Below are positions 22,231-29,539 of a stretch of DNA of 30,310 bases, in pieces. Position 1 is the stretch's first letter. Every line of letters begins with the position of its first letter. The translations under genes and the position numbers were made by a program. Origin of the DNA: a virus; IMG/VR virus record IMGVR_UViG_3300046007_003502, positions 1 to 30,310 of that record; one strand, 5' to 3'. The notes below the pieces were generated by a model, which searched no databases, was not told the DNA's origin, and worked only from the letters and a program-made list of their open reading frames with translations.

Positions 22231-22953
22231 TTATTTCTGTTCTTCAAAATAGTTCAATATATTGTCAACTATTGGATGACGATGATTTGTTTTTAGTTCG
22301 TACACACCAAGTCCAGGGACAGAGCTGACCATATTAAATAAATATGGAAAACCAGAGTCTTTCTTATTCTTTAAATCGGTCTGTGTGACATCACCACAAA
22401 TTAACATTTTAGAATTTGTACCAAGACGAGAAAGAATCATCTCCATCTGTGATTTCGTTACGTTCTGTGCTTCATCAACGATAACACAAGCATTTACGAA
22501 TGTTCTACCACGAAGAAATGAAATCGGTGCAATCTCAATGATATTTTCGTTTATGAGTTTCTCAATTCTTGGTTTACCGTATAACATATACATATTTGCA
22601 TGAATTGGAGCCACCCACGGATTCATCTTTTCTTTTATATCACCGGGTAAGAATCCAATATCTTCGTTAGATACCGTTGGTCTTGTAATGATAATTCGTT
22701 CAACTTCACGATAGAAAAGATATTCGAGAGCAATTTGTGTTGCAAGGAGTGTTTTACCCGAACCAGCTTTTCCTGTTAAAACAGAGATGGTATCTCTTAA
22801 TATATGAGACTTTACTTCTTTTTGTTCCCCATTCAGGGACATATTGAATTGTATCTTATTTTTAATTTGTTTCCTCCCTTTCTTTATACCTGAAACTTCA
22901 ATACCGGCAACTTCTTCTTCGAGAATGTATTCTTCTGCATTTTCATTTATCAT
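22231..22953 (-). CDS. phoH: PhoH-family P-loop ATPase (240 aa)
   Basis: All PhoH hallmarks are present: Walker A GKAGSGKT (61-68), the TRPTVSNEDIGFLPGD segment (90-105), Walker B CVIVDEAQN (156-164) and GDVTQTDL (187-194). PhoH-like genes are frequent in marine and freshwater phages. The family is related to the helicase-type ATPase domain, and its phage role is unsettled (RNA metabolism or phosphate-stress response have been proposed). The first 30 residues are an acidic then basic extension. AGGAG lies 5 nt before the ATG. The gene is packed between the membrane GAF-like gene and the neck genes, so it is probably transcribed with late genes, which is not where a metabolic gene would be expected. 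Confidence 0.95.
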   Translation of the reverse strand: MINENAEEYILEEEVAGIEVSGIKKGRKQIKNKIQFNMSLNGEQKEVKSHILRDTISVLTGKAGSGKTLLATQIALEYLFYREVERIIITRPTVSNEDIGFLPGDIKEKMNPWVAPIHANMYMLYGKPRIEKLINENIIEIAPISFLRGRTFVNACVIVDEAQNVTKSQMEMILSRLGTNSKMLICGDVTQTDLKNKKDSGFPYLFNMVSSVPGLGVYELKTNHRHPIVDNILNYFEEQK

Positions 22954-22961
22954 AAAAACTC

Positions 22962-23555
22962 CTACAATAATTTAGAAAGGGTTTCTCCTATAACTTTACC
23001 GTCTTCTTTGAATTGTACATAATCTTGTTCTATCATTTTTTCAATCTTATGTGTCCATTCAAATCCAACCATACCGACTAATTCTATACCTCGTGTAATT
23101 GGATAAACAATAGCAGACTTTGTTCCTCGTTGGACAAAGAATGCTCTTGTTAAAATATCATCTATGTTTTCTACTACTGGAAAGATACCACGTTCGGTTT
23201 GAACTGAGTCAACCAATCCCGAATAAAGTGTGATTGGTAAATTTTGGTATTCTTTAAATTCGGTGCTAACCCCGTCTTCGAGTGCTTCAAAGGTGGTTGA
23301 TAGTTTGTTCATGGATTTACCTGTCTTGTATTTACCACCGTTATGACGTTGTAGTATAAAAGACCGTTGAGCTTTGTATTCACCCAATTGTTGCTCTAAA
23401 ATGGTTTGAACTAATTTGGATTGAGAAATCTCACGGGTAATCTTACGATGTTTGTATTCACCGTATTTGTATTTCAAGAACCAAGACAGGAATACTCCCG
23501 TTAAGGTTACTGCACTTGAAACTATTAGTTGTATGTAATTTGAGAGTATTTCCAT
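22962..23555 (-). CDS. Membrane-anchored GAF-like domain protein (197 aa)
   Basis: Residues about 8-28 form one hydrophobic segment (YIQLIVSSAVTLTGVFLSWFL) followed by KYKYGEYKHRK, giving an N-out/C-in anchor. A helix (about 40-60) links to a globular domain with RSFILQRHNGGKYKTGKSMNKLSTTFEAL, LPITLYSGLVD, FFVQRGTKSAIVYPITRGIELVGMVGFEW. The last part is the 'G..S.....i...g..vG.i.i' strand pattern of GAF domains. GAF domains bind small ligands, but no ligand residues can be assigned. It is 58 nt downstream of the large Hint gene, after a strong terminator, with an SD-like AGGA only 1 nt from the ATG. A regulatory or lysis-timing role is possible; this is speculation. Confidence 0.7.
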   Translation of the reverse strand: MEILSNYIQLIVSSAVTLTGVFLSWFLKYKYGEYKHRKITREISQSKLVQTILEQQLGEYKAQRSFILQRHNGGKYKTGKSMNKLSTTFEALEDGVSTEFKEYQNLPITLYSGLVDSVQTERGIFPVVENIDDILTRAFFVQRGTKSAIVYPITRGIELVGMVGFEWTHKIEKMIEQDYVQFKEDGKVIGETLSKLL

Positions 23556-23559
23556 ATCC

Positions 23560-23568
23560 TATAAATAG
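23560..23568 (-). promoter_or_regulatory. CTATTTATA box close to the GAF-like gene start
   Basis: The minus strand reads CCTATTTATAGG (palindromic ends), only 5-13 nt before the ATG at 23555. If the box acts as a -10 element, transcription would begin at or next to the start codon, giving a leaderless or nearly leaderless mRNA. Confidence 0.45.
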
Positions 23569-23581
23569 GATGGTTGGAAAG

Positions 23582-23609
23582 AAAAAAGGGTGTCATAAAA
23601 GACACCCTT
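23582..23609 (-). terminator. Strong intrinsic terminator after the 1678-aa gene
   Basis: A perfect 9-bp stem (AAGGGTGTC with GACACCCTT) has a 6-nt loop and is followed on the minus strand by TTTT and C. It starts 5 nt after the stop codon at 23614. Its form is that of a classic Rho-independent terminator for minus-strand transcription. Confidence 0.9.
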
Positions 23610-23613
23610 GAAA

Positions 23614-26600
23614 TTATCCACCAGTATTTGATGTCTGAGTATTTCCAGGATAACTCCTAAGTTTTCTACGGATATATTTAGCGTTATCTTGTAGTGGAGT
23701 CGATAGGGGTTCTCTCGGTGGTAAATCATATGGTCTGAATTGAAAATCAATATCTATAGGTTTATTTTTAAGGTTCCACCACGCATAAAACTGATTATAG
23801 TTTCTTACTATTGAAGACCATTCATTTCTAAAATCATATTGTAACCATGCATATAACCAAGTAGGCATAGAACCAGGTGCACCATTTGAATATTTTGGTG
23901 GTAAACAAAGTTCGGGTATAGAACAAATTTTTAAAAATCTTGGTGAAGGACTACAAGTTGGACAGGTTACATCGTTACATATACCATAAAGTTGACAATC
24001 TAAATCTGGTTCTGGTTCATCTATTTCGTTAACTTCGATTAAAGATTCTGCCAAAGTATTAATGTTATCATCATATCTAGTAACTGGTAAATAATCGTCA
24101 ATAGGAGCGGGCACTGGTTTATTATGAACACGAATACCGTTTGCAATGTAGGTTGAATTCGGTTCAACACTTATATTGTAGGTAAAATCTTGTTTTAGAA
24201 ACTCAATACTGACTATTTTAGTTCTTTCATTTTTGTCAGTAATTAGATAGTCGCCTACTAATAGATTTCCTATTTCTACAAATTCATTCTTTTCCGTCAA
24301 AACAGGGTGATTCTTTGTTATGTCCAAATACTTTCCATTTTCTAAACTATATCGATATAAATCAGAAACATTTTCTGTATGATGGAAGGTCTTTGTTACA
24401 ATTGAGTTATGTAGATTTCCATTTTCATCAAAAGATATTACTTCATCTCCAATCTTAATTTTGGAAATTTCGATTTCCCCATTTGATGAAATTACTTTTG
24501 TATCATCAGAAAAACAATTTGTTTCACATTCTTGAATTTTTTCTATAAGTTTTTGATACACCTCTTCAGTGGATAATGTAACTTGATATTCACATCCTTG
24601 AATTTCTTTACCACTAGATACATCTTTATATCTTGTTAATGATTTTATTTTTGGTGAATTTGGAGACAGATTAGATTCCCAATCACTTCTCACTATCCCA
24701 TCGTTTGGCCAGTTCATATCATTATAATCTTTTTCTGTATCTATCAATTTCTCCATAAAACAACAACCTTTACCGAAATTTGGATTAACCAAATCTAAAC
24801 CATATTTCTTACGGATAAGATAGACTTTTTCACTATCACTTATTCCAGTTGACCATAATGGATTATTTACTTTATGTATAGATAGATATGGTGGTACTGT
24901 TAGTATAAGTTTCTTGATTCCAAATTCAGTAACACCAGATTTATGAGTTCCTGTAAAATACTTTGATAATGAATCAGAGCTTTTTATAGTATTTGCATCT
25001 CTTGCGTACTTATAATTTGGCAAAAATTCCAAAATCTTTGTTTCGCCTTGATTTCTAACTAATTCTGTTTTATTTTCTAGTATCCATTCAAAATATAAGT
25101 CATTTATCAATTTTGCATTAGTATATGGTATACCTTCGTGTAAGAAATAAGGGTCATACTGTTTAAATAATTCCTTTATAAGATTGTTAAAAATATCAAA
25201 CGATTGTTCTCTATCAGATGTATGAATACCTAAATCAAAATGATTCGGTGCAACATCAACTACTCTTGGAGCAGGATTTATATCCGGTATTGGTCCTGTA
25301 AAATTTGATGACATTCGATATGATTTAAATTTCTGTCTGTCTTTATCTATTATTTGTTTTAATATTCGTGCGTCTTCACAACTTAAATGAGACCAAAATA
25401 AAGATTCCCCGTTTTTCCCCATCAAATCATCGTAACTTTTTATAATGTAATCTTCTCTTTTCTTTATTGTTTCTGATTGAACATCTTGATATGATGTTGG
25501 ATTACCATTACTATCATAGGCAACTGGCAATTTCCCATCAGATGTTTTTTTTATTTTAATCTGACCCCCAGATTGTACATATGGTCCTTCGATATATCCG
25601 CCTTTATATGCATCAATAAATTTCTGTTTTAATTTTTCTCGTTTTTGTCCTAATTCTATATTGTCAAGAGTTTCACTTATAACTAAAAAAGTTCCAGTTA
25701 CAATCCAACCGAATGCATTTTTACCTATACCAAGTCTCTCGGAGAAAGATCTAACGATTGCCGATTCCCATGCCCACAATGATATAATAGAATTTATACT
25801 TGTTGACGCAACTTTGAACCAAGCAATTGTAGTTTTTTTCTCCAATGCAGCGTAGAAATCCGCATACCATTTATACGCGGTCGATGAATATTTAAAAAAC
25901 TTACCGTATATAATATCTTTTATGATACCATTTGCGGTTTCTGCCTTTAACCAAATGGAAGGTAAATAATTTCCACTTATAAATGTTTTAGATGTATCTA
26001 GTATTTTATGTGTGACTGCATATTGAAGTTGAAATAAAGCAGTCGCTGCGTTTAAACCCCAATATACCTGTGATGTACTTTTTGCTTTTAAGGCATCTAT
26101 AGCCAAATTTTCGGCTTCAGACCAAAAATTCGGTATGCCAGAAATTTTTTTATCGCTAAACATTCGATAAATTGTTTTCTCATTTGGTATTTTTCTTCCA
26201 TCAAAAAAATAACCAGAAAAAATTTGTTCAAATATTTTTCGTTGTTCAACGGATATTGAAAATTCTTTTTTACGTCTATCTATACCAAACTCGGTATTTA
26301 CAAGAGCAATTGATTGTAATTTTTTCAGAGAAGTTATTGCAGCTTGAAAAACTATCAAATATATCTTGTACTCCAATTCTGTTAAAGTTTTACCGTCTCC
26401 AGAGTGTGAATCTAGCCAAGGTTTTGAAAAAACTGATGTAAAATCAGGTTCTATTAAAGTTCTTGGATACATTAAAGTTTTTTTATCAGAACAAGAACCC
26501 TTATATTCATTCGGAATAAATACAGAAGCATCAAAATCAGATTCAAATGTATTCTCCGGAAATGCTCTATTTAGTGGATTGTTTCCGTCAAAAAGTCCTA

Positions 26601-28650
26601 TCCATGTTGATGGAGAAAATGGGTCTCCTATTTTTGCATAAACCCCAGTTCCTTGTTTATTCCATACACGTTCATGATATTTAAAATGAGGGTGGTTTTT
26701 ATCAAGAGACTGTATGTTTGATATATATGCAATCAAATTTAAATTTTCTATTTCTTTTTCTACGACTTTGCCACTTTCAACTGCAATAGTTTTGACGTTT
26801 TTTTGAGAAACATTTTTAAATGACTCATTTGCAATTGATAATTTTGTTTTCTTCTCACCATACTCATTAATCACATCCTTAAAAGAACCATCTACTCCAT
26901 AAATTACAGGCAAGATTTCTTTTTTATCTAGACCGTCTTTTATAGCATTCGAAAATATTTCTGCCTCTTTTATTAATTCTCTACCTTTAATTTCCGATTC
27001 TATTTTGAGGATGGAAAGATAATTTACTGGTATACCACCTCTTGGTCCATTCTGAGTCATTATTGTGCCGTTTGGTGATTTATTATCTATTCCATCAGAT
27101 ACGGTATCTCTTGAATCGAACCAATATGTGACATTTTCCATATCATCTAAATAACTATTAGAACCAAATCGTGTATAATTAGATATTGGATTAGTATTTG
27201 CATTACTCACACCACCCATCTGTATCTCGTTTGGTTCAGTATCAAACACATTATATTTAGATAGACTAAATCCCGTTGGATAATACTTCCTATTTTTTTC
27301 ATTTGAATCATCAACAGCATGACACCATAAACCATAATACCAATAATCCATATCTTCTTTTTTATATTTAGCATCATCTAAAAATCTTTGATATGGGTCT
27401 ATTGTTTTAGTAGGTGATGATTGCCCAGCAATAAAATGAAAATTTGCTCTTTCAAATTTTATAACTTTTCGTTCATCATTAGATGATGGATACTTTTTAT
27501 TATATCTATAAAATGGCTCTGGTAATAAAAACTGATTTTCGTATCTCATCCTAAATGGATATTTTTTTTGATATACGTCGTCCATGTTTTCGATACGGGT
27601 AGGATTTATTCGTTCTTTTGTCCTTGTATTATATGTATGAGGTGGGTATCCAAATTTATCTGAATATCTTTGGTCAGGTGATGCAGATATTCCATGAAAT
27701 AATCTCAAATAAAATATCTTTTCTCTAATACTAGGTATAGGAACTCCACGTATAGAACTAAACGGTGTTTGAATTTTTCCAGTTCCCGGAAGAATTTCAT
27801 TATCACCGATACCGGGAATTGAATCACGGGATATGGAAATTAACTTACCGATGTCACCAACTTTTATGGATGGTAAACCTGTCTTATTTTTTGTTACAAA
27901 TATACCATAATCATTTGCAATTTTTCTATATTCGTCATTTTCATGAGACGCTAACCATAAAAGATATAATGGTTCTTGCCGTGTTGATGTGTTAACAATT
28001 AAATTGTATAAGAAAGGGTCAAATTGATCAATTTTTGTAAGATTCAAATATTTTCTAGCAGAATCAACTGCTATATTAAAAAGTACCATATCATCATTTG
28101 ATGTTGTTAAATTTGGAGTTTCACTTCCATTTTTTAACACATCAGCTAAAAGAAGTTGGCTAAGTAATACATTACTACATTCCAATCTTGTTCTTTTTTC
28201 TGCCATTTGTGAAACAATAAAATCAAAATCTGGCCATAAAAATAAAGACTCACCCACTCCAACAACATCTTTCAATTGAGATTTGATAATTTCAATTTGT
28301 TTTGATGCTAATGGGTGCTCAAAAATATCAGGATTTCCATTTATACTTTTAAGTATTTCGTCATCAGTTGGAGCAAAATTTAAAACAGAATCTACCCAGT
28401 ACCATTTCCTGTGTTCCAACGGGTGTGCTTTAATAACAAAATCGGATGCATATTCTTTTCCGTTTTCATCATTACTCAAATCGAAATATTCGGAATTTAA
28501 TATTGTCTGTAAAAACCTAAGTTCTATATCTGTAAAGTTTGAATAATCAAAATCGATAAATGCTCTATTTCCTATTTTTTTATTATAGGAATCTATTGTA
28601 CCAGACCATTCATATTGTCCAAAAACAGAATCTAGTTGTGCAAATCTCAT
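23614..28650 (-). CDS. Very large protein of unknown function with an internal Hint (intein-like) domain (1678 aa)
   Basis: Residues 1-1378 form a large soluble region rich in Asp, Asn, Lys and aromatic residues, with no family I recognise. Around 960-1000 there is a more hydrophobic helical stretch. Residues 1379-1510 are a complete mini Hint domain starting with Cys1379 and ending His1509-Asn1510. It is followed by 168 residues including a Cys-rich patch (six Cys within about 31 residues, 1552-1582) and a Trp/Tyr-rich end. Predicted autoprocessing would separate a 168-aa C-terminal piece. TAGG lies 6 nt before the ATG. The gene sits upstream of neck and tail genes and between small genes with virion character, so a virion or injected protein is likely. 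It is visibly more AT-rich than the sheath gene, hinting at lower expression or separate acquisition. Confidence 0.75.
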   Translation of the reverse strand: MRFAQLDSVFGQYEWSGTIDSYNKKIGNRAFIDFDYSNFTDIELRFLQTILNSEYFDLSNDENGKEYASDFVIKAHPLEHRKWYWVDSVLNFAPTDDEILKSINGNPDIFEHPLASKQIEIIKSQLKDVVGVGESLFLWPDFDFIVSQMAEKRTRLECSNVLLSQLLLADVLKNGSETPNLTTSNDDMVLFNIAVDSARKYLNLTKIDQFDPFLYNLIVNTSTRQEPLYLLWLASHENDEYRKIANDYGIFVTKNKTGLPSIKVGDIGKLISISRDSIPGIGDNEILPGTGKIQTPFSSIRGVPIPSIREKIFYLRLFHGISASPDQRYSDKFGYPPHTYNTRTKERINPTRIENMDDVYQKKYPFRMRYENQFLLPEPFYRYNKKYPSSNDERKVIKFERANFHFIAGQSSPTKTIDPYQRFLDDAKYKKEDMDYWYYGLWCHAVDDSNEKNRKYYPTGFSLSKYNVFDTEPNEIQMGGVSNANTNPISNYTRFGSNSYLDDMENVTYWFDSRDTVSDGIDNKSPNGTIMTQNGPRGGIPVNYLSILKIESEIKGRELIKEAEIFSNAIKDGLDKKEILPVIYGVDGSFKDVINEYGEKKTKLSIANESFKNVSQKNVKTIAVESGKVVEKEIENLNLIAYISNIQSLDKNHPHFKYHERVWNKQGTGVYAKIGDPFSPSTWIGLFDGNNPLNRAFPENTFESDFDASVFIPNEYKGSCSDKKTLMYPRTLIEPDFTSVFSKPWLDSHSGDGKTLTELEYKIYLIVFQAAITSLKKLQSIALVNTEFGIDRRKKEFSISVEQRKIFEQIFSGYFFDGRKIPNEKTIYRMFSDKKISGIPNFWSEAENLAIDALKAKSTSQVYWGLNAATALFQLQYAVTHKILDTSKTFISGNYLPSIWLKAETANGIIKDIIYGKFFKYSSTAYKWYADFYAALEKKTTIAWFKVASTSINSIISLWAWESAIVRSFSERLGIGKNAFGWIVTGTFLVISETLDNIELGQKREKLKQKFIDAYKGGYIEGPYVQSGGQIKIKKTSDGKLPVAYDSNGNPTSYQDVQSETIKKREDYIIKSYDDLMGKNGESLFWSHLSCEDARILKQIIDKDRQKFKSYRMSSNFTGPIPDINPAPRVVDVAPNHFDLGIHTSDREQSFDIFNNLIKELFKQYDPYFLHEGIPYTNAKLINDLYFEWILENKTELVRNQGETKILEFLPNYKYARDANTIKSSDSLSKYFTGTHKSGVTEFGIKKLILTVPPYLSIHKVNNPLWSTGISDSEKVYLIRKKYGLDLVNPNFGKGCCFMEKLIDTEKDYNDMNWPNDGIVRSDWESNLSPNSPKIKSLTRYKDVSSGKEIQGCEYQVTLSTEEVYQKLIEKIQECETNCFSDDTKVISSNGEIEISKIKIGDEVISFDENGNLHNSIVTKTFHHTENVSDLYRYSLENGKYLDITKNHPVLTEKNEFVEIGNLLVGDYLITDKNERTKIVSIEFLKQDFTYNISVEPNSTYIANGIRVHNKPVPAPIDDYLPVTRYDDNINTLAESLIEVNEIDEPEPDLDCQLYGICNDVTCPTCSPSPRFLKICSIPELCLPPKYSNGAPGSMPTWLYAWLQYDFRNEWSSIVRNYNQFYAWWNLKNKPIDIDFQFRPYDLPPREPLSTPLQDNAKYIRRKLRSYPGNTQTSNTGG
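24121..24516 (-). other. Hint domain, A-type bacterial-intein-like (132 aa, no endonuclease)
   Basis: Block A is CFSDDTKVISSNG with Cys at position 1. Block B is DITKNHPVLT, with the conserved Thr and His (Thr1445, His1448). Block F is FTYNISVEPNSTYIANG and block G is IRVHN. The residue after the terminal Asn is Lys, not Cys, Ser or Thr, so standard splicing chemistry lacks its acceptor; cleavage is expected, as for many A-type bacterial-intein-like domains. No homing endonuclease insert is present. Confidence 0.88.
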
Positions 28651-28657
28651 ACAAAAC

Positions 28658-28873
28658 CTATTTAATCAATTTATATAAATTTACAATCTGTTGTACCCAC
28701 TTTACTAATTCAGTTGGCTTATCTTTGTATAGAATTGGTTTATTTTTCATCAATAAAGATAACTGATTGTAGATTTTTAAGTTTTTTTCTTTTTCAATCT
28801 TTAACTGTGGAGGTACTTCAAATTTTTCAGAAGAATTTGATTTATTTTTTTCTAATATGTTTTTCTGTCTCAT
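28658..28873 (-). CDS. Small lysine-rich protein (71 aa), function unknown
   Basis: A hydrophilic helical protein with many Lys, Asn and Glu residues, a predicted disordered first 25 residues and a C-terminal helix TELVKWVQQIVNLYKLIK. AGGA lies about 8 nt before the ATG, and it is 15 nt after the 200-aa gene and 7 nt before the large Hint gene, so all three are likely on one transcript. No motif recognised. It could be a chaperone or partner for the large protein, but nothing in the sequence proves that. Confidence 0.7.
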   Translation of the reverse strand: MRQKNILEKNKSNSSEKFEVPPQLKIEKEKNLKIYNQLSLLMKNKPILYKDKPTELVKWVQQIVNLYKLIK

Positions 28874-28888
28874 ATATTTAGTTCCTAA

Positions 28889-29491
28889 TTATGGCATCAT
28901 ACTGAAAGATAATTCTTCTAGTAAATCGAGTATAAATCCTTTAATTCCTTTGCGGGCTGATTTTTTCTTTTGATCATATAGTTGACTCCATTCGGCAAAT
29001 CTCATAGTCTTACCCGGATATTTTACAGATGGTATAGGTTCAAGTGTTTCTGCATCATAAACTTCTCCTTGTAAATCACCTTTTATTTTTTTTACAACTA
29101 TACTTTCGAATACTCCAGTAGCAGGTCCAGCTGTCATATAATCCCACCAACTATCAATCAACCTTTCATTTAATTCTTCCCACTTCTTCATTCGTTCACG
29201 TTCCTTCAATTTTATAGGGTCATTGGTCGGTGGTAGATTCTTGAGAGCCCATTTACTTGTAACAGGTTTGTTTCTCCAAGAATCATTTTTCTTTTTTGAT
29301 TTCGATGATTCATTTGTTTTATTCATACGTTCAATCTTTTTTGCTAGTTGTAATAATGAACGAACTTTTACATCTAATTCGTAGTAATCAGAGTCTTCAG
29401 TTAATGATGTACGTCTACTAACGGATTCAGATATTTTCTTTAATTCAATATCTGCTTCTTCAAGTAATTTTTTTCTGCTAGTAAGTTTCAT
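28889..29491 (-). CDS. Protein with capsid-targeting-like N-terminus (200 aa)
   Basis: I choose the ATG at 29491 over the GTG 12 nt upstream: GGA lies 7 nt before it, and the resulting start MKLTSRKKLLEEA matches that of the 116-aa protein. The helix ends L-E-E before Ala, the form of a prohead-protease (T4 gp21-type) site. The rest has a basic middle (SKSKKKNDSWRNKP) and a conserved-looking region ERLIDSWWDYMTAGPATGVFESIVV...YDAETLEPIPSVKYPGKTMRF, then a hydrophobic helix near the C-terminus. No known family recognised. The upstream gap contains a recurrent late-type box. Candidate internal or virion protein. Confidence 0.75.
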   Translation of the reverse strand: MKLTSRKKLLEEADIELKKISESVSRRTSLTEDSDYYELDVKVRSLLQLAKKIERMNKTNESSKSKKKNDSWRNKPVTSKWALKNLPPTNDPIKLKERERMKKWEELNERLIDSWWDYMTAGPATGVFESIVVKKIKGDLQGEVYDAETLEPIPSVKYPGKTMRFAEWSQLYDQKKKSARKGIKGFILDLLEELSFSMMP

Positions 29492-29514
29492 TGTTATTTC
29501 CACTATGATATATC

Positions 29515-29524
29515 ATATAAATAG
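29515..29524 (-). promoter_or_regulatory. CTATTTATAT box upstream of the 200-aa gene
   Basis: The minus strand reads CTATTTATAT, 24-33 nt before the ATG at 29491, in the 48-nt gap after the upstream gene. It is a one-base variant of the recurrent box. Confidence 0.55.
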
Positions 29525-29539
29525 TCATTTAATTTAAAA

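Noticed and set aside
22336-22345. Further AATAAATAT match to the recurrent box
   Set aside because: It lies within the phoH coding sequence and is not near a gene start; chance is likely at this AT content.
24121-24516. Full splicing intein or homing endonuclease
   Set aside because: The domain is only 132 aa with no LAGLIDADG or HNH insert, and the +1 residue is Lys, so canonical splicing is not expected.
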